From contig JARVKI010000056.1 of assembly GCA_036674765.1 (NCBI GenBank), forward strand, positions 1 to 64,000: a stretch of DNA of 64,000 nt. The letters are read 5' to 3'. Below the pieces are notes generated by a model. The model did not search any database and was not told where the DNA came from. It saw only the letters and a list, made by a program, of their open reading frames with translations. The DNA is from Seiridium cupressi. Lineage: Eukaryota; Ascomycota; Sordariomycetes; Amphisphaeriales; Sporocadaceae. Positions 20,727 through 30,991 of the stretch are shown here, piece after piece (position 1 is the stretch's first letter; each line of letters begins with the position of its first letter). The translations under genes were made by a program, and so were the position numbers.

Positions 20727-23121
20727 ATGGTCGACAAGGCACAACACAGGCTTCAGTGCTCGATATGCCACCGCTCGTTCAGTAGGACGGAGCACTTGAC
20801 GAGGCACGAGCGTTCACGTATGGTGCTGTCCATCCCTGAAGGCACTGGTTACTAACGGGTCAGTAGACCGCAATGAGAAGCCGTTCTCGTGTGATTATTG
20901 TGACGCCCGGTTCACCCGCAAAGACCTCATCAAAACACACTCATTACGGCATCATCCGCACCTCATCGGCAGGCCGAAACAAGTTCCAGGCGGCCGGGCG
21001 GGAGTCTCATCCTGTCAAGCGGCTGCGGCGCCACCAGTCCCAGAGACTTTGCTCATGCCGGCGCAGATCCCAGCGAGCTGGGTAAGCATGGTGAGCGAAG
21101 ACCCAGACGCGCTTGACTTTCACCTTGATACCTTTCTCACGGGCGACGCGGGCACTGCGTTCGACCCGAGGGGAGACCACGACACTGTATTTGCAGCAGT
21201 AGACTTGGGTCAGAGAAGTTATGACGAGGGGCCTTCCGCTATGTTATTCCCCGGGGAGGAGTCGAGCCCGTTGTCGCAGCTAGGCCTCCCAGAGAAGAGT
21301 TTCGGTGCATTCGACGTTTCAGTATCCAAAAGGTCAGAGCTTGAGAGGGCTGGCAGAGTGATGGGTGAACCGGTGAGTCCCCCTGGGCGTCAAACAACTC
21401 AGAATCAGTCTTGACGGAATTATAGGTTGAAGCAGACTTCACTATGCCTTCCTGCGTGGCACTTCAGCGTTACATAGCAGCGTTTTTTGACGGGCCGCTT
21501 GTGGCAACCCCTTGTATACACGGACCAACATGGAAATCCAGCGAGCAGGAACCAGCCCTTCTGCTGGCGACTGCAGCACTTGGGGCGGCGCTGTGCAACA
21601 AGGTGCAAGTCAGTCTTGATCTGCACCGTGCGGCGCAGCGTTGCATGTGGAACCACGTAAGCCGAACCCCCCTGCTGGTTAGTCCGCTCCGAGCTTAGAT
21701 TGTCTTTAGCTAAGATCTACTCACTTTAACACGAGTGACCAGCCGGTATGGGTTGCTCAGGCCCTGCTATTCATCATGCAGTTTGGGACCTGGAGCGGAG
21801 ACTCAAAGACACTCCAGGAAAGCCTTGCGTTTCAATCTATCCTCGCTAGCGTAGGTGCTCGCCTAAATCCCTCCACATCGAGTATAGTACAGTACCGGGC
21901 ACTAACGCTTTTCGTAGATTGTGCGATCTATCAAGACCCCGCAAGAGTCTTGGACGCCTCGGTCACACGATTCATCGCTGACCTGGTCGGAATGGATCGA
22001 GAACGAGACCCAAGTCAGGTATGCTCTTGATCTCCACTGTCAGCTCTTGGTCAGACCCACTGACGCCACTCAAGGACGAAGCTGGCGACGTTTGTGTACT
22101 TTGGTCAACTGAACATTGCTTTCAACCTACCATACCCGCTGGTCAACAGCGAGGTGGATACCTGTCTTCCATCCAGCGAAGAGGAATGGTACGCCTCGAG
22201 CCCGAGGCTATGGGAACAATACCGCAAACAGATGCCTTCGCAGCCGGCCCAGTTCGTCGAGGCACTTGAGTTCTTGATCGGCAATGGGCAGTCCGAACCA
22301 TCGCAATGTGGCGCTTTTGCTACGCTGATCATGTTTCATGCCATTCTGCAACATATATGGAATGTTCGCGAATACAGCCTTGGGAACATGACTTCAGATC
22401 ACATCAGATCAGCAGAAATTGCTATCATTAAATGGGAAAGACTTTGGGCCCGAGCAATGCGGTCAAGCGCGTCAACGGTTCGGGAGACCACCGTGACTCC
22501 CATCTTAGACGGCTACGCACTCCTAAAGTCGACGATATTCAGACTGTACGCTGGTCTGAGTCGGCCAAAGCCGGGCTTACTTAGCCTCGATATGAACACG
22601 ATTATCAACGTAATGAGGGATCACGTCCAGTCGGTCACAAGATCAGCCCAAACAGCCAAGGCCGCCATTTATGGCATAGAGGCAATCCAGGTACCGTTCA
22701 AGGTCGACTACTCATGGTCGAATAGAGTTTCGACCGGTGCCTGTAGTCTACATTTCCTCTGCCTTCCTTCTTTACATTGCTGTATGTAGGCGGGTCTAAG
22801 GCTACCTTCGCTCCCTTCAGGGTACCAGAGGGCTAACCGTCAGCAGGTCTATTTCTCAGCCAGTGGCTCCAACTCATTTGCTCTGCCGATGTGACCAGCC
22901 TGACATCGAACGAGCTCCAAGCTTTGTCCCTAGTCGAATCGGCCCTCAACGACCTGAATTGTGGTACTCATGATCTCCATAGGCCTTTACACATACAGGT
23001 GCTATATGCCTGGTGCCGAATCTTTAGCGACGCCGGCCCATGGGGCTATGCGCCAGTGTTCCTCTCAGCCGTTCACCAATATGCCCAGGGCCTAGAGGGC
23101 AAGGGGTGTACTTTGATCTGA
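20727..23121 (+). CDS. C2H2 zinc-finger transcription factor with Fungal_trans domain
   Basis: A seven-exon gene giving an uninterrupted 673-residue protein. Exons: 20727-20817, 20867-21372, 21426-21656, 21743-21850, 21918-22018, 22075-22781, 22844-23121. Two N-terminal C2H2 fingers are present: Cys11/Cys14/His27/His31 and Cys39/Cys42/His55/His59, with linker RNEKPF. The codon of His31 is completed across intron 1. A Fungal_trans-type region follows from about residue 200 (MPSCVALQRYIAAFF, LLLATAALGAALC, PVWVAQALLFIMQFGTW, FVYFGQLNIAFNLPY). All introns have good donors, and introns 1 and 4 show CTAAC branches. Likely a nuclear pathway regulator; C2H2 fingers often bind G/C-rich sites such as the TGGGGT elements in this cluster, though this pairing is a guess. 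The last intron (22782-22843) is the least certain. Confidence 0.85.
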
Positions 23122-24144
23122 AGGTTATTTTACGGTTCATCCCATATGACTGGGCATTACACCCAAGCCTATTAACCTCAAATGTGTTCTGTATGAGTCC
23201 TCTGTGACTTATAACAAGACCAAGTCCTTGTCCGTTCCGTGGTCAGATCGCGGGTAGGTATTCAATCCCATATGAGTCGCCAACCAACCACCGAGCTCAC
23301 CAGCGGTTTTAGCTCGGCCGCTGGGTATGCTCTCACTCGCTGAAGGTGTGTTCAACAATAAGAGTAAACGTGGCTATCATGGATTGGGGAGGTTAGTGAG
23401 ATATCCCGCCGGCACCGGTTCGATGCGCCGGGGGACCGGAAACTGGGTCCTTAGGCTGGGTTTTAAAGTTAGGGTCTTTGCTGAAGAAGGTGGGTCCATA
23501 CTCCGTAAGCGGCACAAGCCTTCCCTTTGCGCAAACAATAGCCAGTAGCTTGAAGAACGCCCTAAAACGTCCCCGCAAAATAAAGGGCCACACCGCAGCG
23601 CCAAGTGCGACTAAGCTGTAAGAGTATACGCAAGGAGATTGCGGAAATAAAATCATGTTCAAACTCAACTGTTTCCCACTTATACTCGTTAGATCCTTTA
23701 GTCTTCCCAAAGATCCCAAAGCCTAGCTCCATGATGCCCAGCACAGGGTTATTTGAATCCAGCGGGCCCTCGTGAGGCGTGACCCCTCGGCTGGTATGTG
23801 GCTTTCAGCAATTGGCAGCGTGACTAGTTGTTGCTCCGGCTGTGCCGCACCCCCACTTCGGCGGAAGAAGGTGGATGACGTAAGTCTCATATTCCGATCG
23901 CTTTCCCCCAACCCAAGTCATCGAAGTACACTTGCCTCGGAGTGCAAACGACCCCTTGAGTTATTATAAACAAAAACGAACTAGGCTCATCTGGCAGTCC
24001 GCTTCCCTACAACCTCTGCAACCCACTCACCAGTAGGTCGAGAATTCACGCCAGTCGGCTCCCGATCACAGAAACAACCAACCAGGCAGCAGCCGCGCAT
24101 CGATTTACTAGGACTTATTCGGGCACCACCCCGACAGTTTCGAC
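23122..24144. other. Intergenic region upstream of the second SDR
   Basis: Contains the 3' flank of the regulator and the SDR promoter. A 108-codon minus-strand frame (23393-23719) has hydrophobic stretches but no recognised domain or splice partner, so it is not called. Confidence 0.4.
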
Positions 24145-25114
24145 ATGGCTGACCAGGGTTTCAAATCCTTCATGCAGACATGGCGTTCCGAACCATACGA
24201 TCTCATATCTCCACACCGTCCAGAGCTCGCAGCGTCAGGGCGCAACGTGGTCGTCTCCGGCGCAGCTTCCGGCATAGGAAAGGCCATTGCACTAGCCTTT
24301 GTCCAAGCTAAGGCAAAGTCAGTCACCATCATTGGTCGCCGCGCAAGACGCTTAGAATCTGCCGTGGCCGAGCTCTCGTCAGAAGCGTCGACCACTACTA
24401 CCGTCGGCTTCCAGGTGGCGGACCTGATCGACTCATCGCAGGTAACGAAAGCGTTCGATGCCATCGTGGCCAAAGTCGGCAAGATCGATGTCCTCGTCAG
24501 CAGTGCCGGCTTCAAGCCCACGTCAGGCCCAATCGCCAGCTTCGACATGGCCGACGTTGTGCGCACCTTCGAGGTCAACACCTACAGCGTCCTGAATGCC
24601 GTGCAGGCGTTCGCGACGCACAACGCGGGCCCAGGTAGCGCGCTACTGCACGTCGCTAGCGGGACCGTGCACATGGCCCCCGTCGATGGCGAGGGCGCCT
24701 ACAACTCGAGCAAAATGGCCGCCGTCAAGCTAGTGGACCAGTTCGCCATGGAGAATCTGGATATTCACGTCGTCAACTTGCATCCCGGCTGGGTGGCTAC
24801 TGAGATGAATGGGATGCAGGAGGAAGCACCTGACCACGGTAAATTATAAATGCCCGACAGCTTACCTCCTCCACACACACACACATGCCCCTCCTACCCC
24901 TCCCCTTTTTCGTGGCCCTTTGGACAAGTGCTGACCATTCCCAGCCAACCTACCAGGCCGTTTCTGTCTCTGGCTAGCCTCGCCTGAGGCGAAGTTCTTG
25001 AGAGGGAAATTTGTATGGGCAAACTGGGATGTGAGTGAACTAATGCAGAAGGAACGGGAGATCCAGGCCAGCGATGCCCTCTTACGCGTAACCCTTGGGG
25101 GCCTTGATATGTAG
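24145..25114 (+). CDS. Short-chain dehydrogenase/reductase (second SDR), intact
   Basis: Two exons, 24145-24838 and 24945-25114, give 287 residues. The 106-nt intron holds an (AC)n microsatellite (about 24871-24886) and a CTGAC branch. The NAD(P) motif is SGAASGIGKAIA (about residues 38-49), the NNAG equivalent is SSAGFKP, the catalytic Ser is in VASGTVHM, the YxxxK is YNSSKMA, and PGWVATEM follows, as in classical SDRs. The splice restores a typical C-terminus (LWLASPEAKFLRGKFVWANWD). Many fungal SDRs of this type with the terminal K(F)VWANWDV sequence sit in secondary-metabolite clusters. Expected role: oxidation or reduction of a hydroxyl/keto group on a pathway intermediate. It lies just after the C2H2 regulator on the same strand. 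Confidence 0.88.
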
Positions 25115-25956
25115 AACTATCCCAGGATGCGCCTACTACTTCTGTGGATACACATAGATGGATAGGCGTAGGCTATAAATTCATACTTGGTTTTGATTAA
25201 TACACGACGGCCACCCGACAAAGTCTTATTGCGTTAGATAAGCCTTTCTCGACAAGGGCTTGGTATATAAACAAGGATCAATGATAATGAACGGCGTTGA
25301 TTACATATAGTAACGATACGTGGCCATGGGTCACCATTTATGTATGATACCCAGCGCTGCTGCTTACGGGCCACCCTAAACAGCTTAACCTGTACGAAAT
25401 CAACCTAATTTTGTGAGGATAAACACTATTCTGGCGTATGAATTACTGGTTTGGTGCTATTACTGCCATGTCGGTATAAAAGGGCTTCAGCGTATTATAT
25501 CTAAGGGAAGGATTTTACTAAATAAGGCGAAGAACATATGTCAACTTCAAACTTTAGCCTTCACGCTATACCAAAACAATGTATGGCATACGTTACACGT
25601 ATAGAATGGAAAGAGGTAGAAATTAGTGCCAAGACTGTGCATCTATAATAGCTGCCTGCCCCTTAAAGGGGTCATGAAATATATCTTATACTCTATACTG
25701 ATGCTGACACCAGAAAAATTAGTCCATTGCCACTTCAAGCCAGACGGCGTCAAGAAAGGGGCCCATTTTGGGCGGCCGAGCGACGTGCCGTCGTAAGTAG
25801 TGCATCTCGCATCCTCGTTGTGAAGATGTTCAAGCCGAAACATCAGCCTGCTTTCCACCATGAAGCCTCTTGTAGGAGCTGAAAAGACTGGCCGCAAACG
25901 AGGCTCCTTGTAACGAATATACTATCGTCAGGATAAACCTTAAGATAATACACTGG
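25115..25956. other. AT-rich intergenic region 3' of the DHA2 MFS gene
   Basis: Lies between the SDR stop and the LTR-like element. AT-rich, with one 84-codon minus-strand frame (25643-25897) that has no recognised domain. No gene is supported. Confidence 0.4.
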
Positions 25957-26269
25957 TGTTGGGTTTATGCTAACAGGGTACGCGATGTAGAATAGGAATA
26001 CTGAGTCTTGATGAATAAGAATATAATCGTTAAGGCTTGATAGGCCTTACCTATAGGTAGATAGATGCTTAGATTGATTACTAAGGTAATGACTGTCTAT
26101 GTAGGAAATGTCCTTTATATATATATCCATTCATTCCCTTACTGATAGTGGTTGGATCATACTGCTAAGTATGATCCTTCTCCTGGATCCCTAGGATTAT
26201 AGTGATCCCTATGATCCGTGGTCCTGGATTATTGCTAAGGCTATGATCCTGCTTGCTAGCTGTCTGCCA
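25957..26269 (-). mobile_element. Probable solo LTR of a retrotransposon
   Basis: A 313-bp segment reads, on the minus strand, TGGCAGACAG..ACCCAACA with TG/CA ends. It has a TATA box (GATATATATATAAAGG) in the same orientation and several GGATCATA/TATGATCC repeats, including a hairpin GGATCATAC..GTATGATCC near 26155-26179. The flanking pentamers ACTGG (25952-25956) and ACTGC (26270-26274) match at 4 of 5 positions, as an aged 5-bp target duplication would. These are hallmarks of an LTR left by recombination. No internal retroelement genes are present. It overlaps the 3' end of the neighbouring MFS coding sequence. Confidence 0.6.
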
Positions 26270-28070
26270 ACTGCCATTACGTGACCTAGGCCCCAACGGC
26301 CCCTGCGGGTCCCGTCGTGCTTTAGACGCCGTCATGCCGTCCTTGTCATGCAAGGGGGTTTTGTCCGTTCGTAACACTCCTGCGAGGGCTATTGAGATAA
26401 TGAAGGCCGCTTTGATGCCGGCCATATAGGCGCGGAGGATGGCGTCGAGTTGGTTAGATGGGAACGATTCGCGGATTTGGGTAGCACCCGTTGCGATGAC
26501 TTTGGCTGGATCAATCCCTAGGCTGTTGCCGGTCAAATCCTTCACAATCGTATTCACAAAGGCAGACTGTGCCGCCGCGACGCTGAAAGCTCCACCCAAC
26601 GTTTGAAAGACTGGGGAGTTAATTAGGACGTGAGACACAGATCACGGGGCAGGCGTTGAGACTCACAGAATATGATTGCCGTGGCCGATGACATGTCTTG
26701 AGGCTCGGAGTTGGCCTGCGCTATGTTCATGGTGATCTGGAATGGGAAAGCAGAGGCGAAACCAGTGAGAATCTGATAACCAATCCACTTGCCGCTCGAC
26801 GTGCCGATGTCAATAGTATACAGTAGACCACAGCCAACGGTTGTCACGGCGGCCCCTGCTATCATGAAGGGTGTGGTTATACCGGTCTTGGACACGACCG
26901 TACCCCCGATAATGCCGGCAACACTGACAGCTAGGACCATGGGCAAGTTCCGCACCCCGGACTCAATGGGCGACGAGCCGTCGATACTTTGGAAGTAAAT
27001 CGGCAGGTAGTAGAACAGTAAAAAGTATGCACCGGCGTAGCAGAACTGGAAGATGGCCCCTACACCGATTACGCGCTTCATGAATAGTCGTGGGACTATC
27101 ATGGCATACTCGCCTTGATACGCCTCCCAGCCAATTAAGGCTGCCAAGATAACGATAAACCCCACAAGCAAACCAATAACCTCACTGTTGTTCCATGGTT
27201 TAGTCTGCCCGCCGGTTTCGATTCCGAGAATGAAGCATACGATAGCTGCCATGGCCAAAACAACGCCTGGCAAGTCTAGCTGCAGCAGGTTTTCCTTGAG
27301 AGGTGCCGGCATGGGCTGGGCTGCGGAGGGTGCCTTAAAGAAGAGCGCGACCCCTATAGCCGCCACAATGCCGATGGGAAGGTTGATGTAGAAGCACCAT
27401 CGCCAGGTCGCCCCTTCGGTTAACGCGCCGCCGAGGATGGGGCCACACACGGAGCCGATACCGTATACGGCACCGACAATGCCCGTAAGCATGGGTCTCT
27501 TCTTGTCACTGGCGGAGAACGCGATGATAGTGAAGCCGCCAGTTGTGATACCTGCCCCGCCGACGCCGGCGATGGCCCGACCGACGATCAAGGCCACCGG
27601 GTTTGGAGCTACACCACAAATCAAGCTGCCGACTTCGAAGACACACATGGTGGCAACAAAAGTCCACTTGAGCGGGTAGTATCTGTAGAATTTACCCCAG
27701 GCCGACTGAAAGCCACCAAAAGTCATGAAATACACGGATCCGTACCACGATACCTTGTCGAGGCCACCAAACTCGTCGGTGATCTTGGGGATGGCAGTCG
27801 CAACTATAGTCTGTTGAAAAATGGTGTTAGTAAGCATCCATAGGGGGGAAGTTGTTGGCGTACCTGGTCCAGAGACATGAGAAAAATACTGAAAGTGATG
27901 GCCACTACAATGGAGACCAGGCGAAAGCCATGCGGGAGGTCGCTGGCACCACCGGTTGCTGTCTGTTTCTCCGCCACTACATCGTTGCTGTGATGCTTTC
28001 CGAGCTCTTGCACAGCTTCCGAGCGGTCGGTATCCTCTTGAGAGGGCGTCTTTTCTTCGGTCGCAGCCAT
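26165..28070 (-). CDS. DHA2-type MFS multidrug/toxin transporter
   Basis: Three exons, 27864-28070, 26667-27810 and 26165-26610, give 598 residues. The splices rebuild LMSLDQTIVATAIP (motif D1/helix 1) and AIIFFFQTLGGAFSVAAAQSAF. The helix-5 motif C is GAVYGIGSVCGPILGGALT, and WRWCFYINLPIG follows, all standard for 14-helix drug:H+ antiporters of the AflT/fungal multidrug group. The cytosolic N-terminus is acidic. About 34 C-terminal codons plus the stop fall inside the LTR-like element (25957-26269), so the tail SLSNNPGPRIIGITI.. is probably recruited or replacement sequence. Divergent from the BVMO, with which it shares a promoter carrying ACCCCAT repeats. Probable plasma-membrane exporter of a cluster compound. 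Confidence 0.88.
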
Positions 28071-28838
28071 TCCAAGCAGAAGAAGGGGTGGCGTTGAGGG
28101 TGGCAGACGGCAGACAATCCAGAAGGTCAAAGTAGGTTACCTGGCGCCTGTGTTGTTTTGCTATAATAAATTGAGAGTCGACATGCAGCTCTCTGGCCAA
28201 AAAAGAAAAAAGGAAAAAAAAAAAAAGTGTAATGGAATTCAAGGATAGACACTGGCTAATCAAGAGAAGCAAAACATTGAAAGTGAAGGCACATGCTTAA
28301 CATTAGCTGTAACTTACAAGACACGCGGCGCGTTTGTTCCGTTCTATCGGCCTCTGGGTTTGCAAACGGACGCGTACATTGCGATGCCGCGCGCATCGGC
28401 CGAGAAAACTGTTGCTCCGCCGAAGGTGTCTTGGCAGCCCTGTTGGAACCCTGACCGGCTACCGAGGGGGTTTACTTCTCCGAAGGCCAACGGGCGAGCA
28501 TCTCCTGTAGCCAACAGCCTCATGCTAACTACCGGAGTCCATGGCCTGCCCGCTGGCGTGTTAACCTTGCCGCGGTTGGTTGCTTTGTAATCTGTGTACG
28601 TTTCAAACCCCATCGCTACCCCATCAATTACACAACTAGGCGTGGGTGGGGTCTCGATGCTGTGGCCTTGCTCGTTTCCCATGTAGCGAATGGGAATCGC
28701 GGCGACCAGGATATTGCATATCGTATCGAGACACAGACTTGTCCTTTAGCACGAGCCTCTCGCGGCTATCCTTTGCCCTTGGGATCATCCAAGCTAGCAC
28801 GTCAGACCGTCTCAAGTACTGTAACCACCTGCCACAAC
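28071..28838. promoter_or_regulatory. Divergent promoter, DHA2 MFS and BVMO
   Basis: The 768-bp spacer holds two direct ACCCCAT elements (28607-28613 and 28618-28624, the second within TACCCCATCA) and a GTGGGGT at about 28646-28652. TACCCCATCA also occurs upstream of the FAD monooxygenase (38445-38454). A purine-rich tract near 28200-28227 lies just upstream of the MFS start, pyrimidine-rich on the coding strand as in many fungal 5' leaders. Confidence 0.5.
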
Positions 28839-30512
28839 ATGGCTGGCACTGAATTGCCAATCCGCCCTGTTGGGCAGACAAATGGTGACAGCACTGATGC
28901 GACGGAGCGTGCGAATCATTATGAGGCTATTGTCATCGGGGCAGGTTTCAGTGGATTGCGCATGCTCTGGGTGCTGCGCCAGCTCAACTTGTCTGCACGG
29001 GTATTCGAGGCTGGCGACGGCGTCGGCGGAGCCTGGCACTGGAACAACTACCCGGGATGCAAAACGGATTGCGAGACTTGGGTCTACTGCCTAAACTTCT
29101 CGCCCAAACTGTGTCAGGAATGGACATGGAAGGAACGCTACCCTAGCCAGGCCGAAATGAGGTCTTACCTCAACCATGTTGCCGACCGCTTCGACATGCG
29201 CAAGGACATATCGCTGAACACTCACATCACCGAGGCCCGCTTCGATGATGATTAAAATATCTGGACGGTCAAGAGTGCGCAGGGTGACACGTACACGTCC
29301 GACTTTGTCGTCCTGGGAACTGGGCTCTTGTCATCAGCCAAGAAAATCCCGTTCCCCGGCTTCAAAACCTTCCAAGGTGAATCGTACCAAACCTCTTCCT
29401 GGCCGCGCGAGCCCGTGTCGCTCAAAGACAAACGGGTCGGCGTGATCGGAACCGGCTCGACCGGTGTCCAGATCGTACCGATTGCGGCACACGTGGCCAA
29501 GTCCGTCCATGTGTTTCAGCGGACGCCCAACTACGTCCTGCCCTCGAGGTCGGAAACCATCTCCGCCGAACAATCGGACAGTATCAAGGGCAACTACAAC
29601 GAGATCTGGGCGCGCGCTGAGAAACAGCTTATGGGCCTCGACATGCCTCCCGCCGGCCGAGTGCTGGCCGATGTCAAGGACGACCCCGTTGCCGTCAGGC
29701 GAGTGCTGGATGCCGCTTATGAACAAGGCGGCTTCGGCTTTCTTTTCCAGGTTTTCGACGACCTGTTCGTCAATGCAGAGGCCAATGAGACCATGTGCGA
29801 CTACTTGCGCGAGAAGACGCGAGCCCTCGTCAAGGACCCCAAAACCGCCGAGCTGCTGAACCCCAAGTACCCGCTGTTCACCAAGCGCCCTCCCAACGGA
29901 GCCAACTACCTGGAGTCTTTCAATAAGCCCAACGTGCACCTGGTAGACCTGAGCACAAATGGCATCAAAGAAATTGTGCCAGGTGGAATTCGCACCGAGA
30001 CCGACGAGTATGAGCTGGATGTCATCATCTACGCACTCGGTTTCGACGCTGTGTCCGGACCCGTGACTGGAATTGACATCCACGGCCGTCAGGGCCGGTC
30101 GCTCAGAGATGAGTGGAGCAAGAACATCGAGACCTTCCAAGGCTTGACCATTGCAGGGTATCCCAATCTCTTCATGACCTCGGGACCCAAGTCGACCTTT
30201 TCCAATTTTCCCATGCTCATATCTACCACCACTGTCGAGATCGGCAAGGTTATATCCGCTACACGCGAGAAGCAATACAAAACGGCCGAGCCGACGGAAG
30301 AGGCCCAGACAGGATGGACCACATTATGTGATGACCTTTTCGATCACACCGTCTTGTCCAAGTATGCCGACGAGACGAGGTCGTGGACTGTTGGTGCTAA
30401 CATTCCTGGGAAGCCAAGGGGAACACTGTACTTCTTCGGCGGCTTGCCAGGCTACTCCGCTCATTGCCAGAAAGAGTCGGCCGCTGGCTTCCCGAGTTAT
30501 GTGTTCGCTTGA
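28839..30512 (+). pseudogene. Baeyer-Villiger-type FAD monooxygenase with an in-frame TAA
   Basis: Resembles class I BVMOs (cyclohexanone/phenylacetone monooxygenase group), 558 codons including the stop, no introns. The FAD motif is IGAGFSGL, followed by GGAWHWNNYPGCKTD. The second Rossmann motif is GVIGTGSTGVQ, and C-terminal FMTSGPKS is typical. A TAA at 29253-29255 (codon 139) splits the gene, and the same frame resumes immediately (NIWTVKSAQG..), so one base change such as GAA to TAA explains it. Independently, the BVMO fingerprint FxGxxxHxxxWP reads FQGESYQTSSWP, with Gln184 in place of the key His. The rest of the frame is well preserved, so loss must be recent, or the stop is an error. 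Intended reaction: insertion of oxygen next to a ketone, giving an ester or lactone. Divergent from the DHA2 pump. Confidence 0.78.
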
Positions 30513-30991
30513 CAAGGAACATTTCTTGTCTTCAGAACGGGTTCCCTGAGGAACCTGGCTTGTTTATAGAATATTGCTGCTTAGAAAATCATATTTTACG
30601 ATACTACCAATAGCATTATCGTCAATGAATTGTATTATGTCTTGGTTGTATTTATTGAAAGTTACTGAAAGTCATTATACGATGCGATCCATTACACTAT
30701 TCAATCCACAGGTCTCAAAAGCCTTAATAAAGCTGACATATCCCATCCAGGCTGAAAGGAACTGTCATTTACTGACGAGGACCTGTTGTATACACGTGCC
30801 GTAGCGATTGTGAAATATCCATGACCTTAATCTTTCCTTTGCAATATAAACTGACGAGGTAGGTTATTCTAAGTGGACTACGTACATTATCCCAAGTTCA
30901 ATCTCCCATCTGCTATCCTACTCCTTCAAATCCACATTGACACTAGACTATGAAGTGAAACTTGGGGACTCGGCACTGTCCATGTGGTCAA
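30513..30991. other. Intergenic region between BVMO and HGD-like genes
   Basis: A convergent 3' flank of about 480 bp, AT-rich. I see no coding or structured element in it. Confidence 0.4.

Noticed and set aside
28071..28272. N-terminal extension of the DHA2 transporter frame
   Set aside because: That frame runs through intron 1; the spliced start at 28070 gives the normal helix 1 sequence.
29334..30275. 313-codon antisense frame over the BVMO gene
   Set aside because: It mirrors a GC-biased coding frame on the other strand, has no domain, and lacks a plausible promoter.
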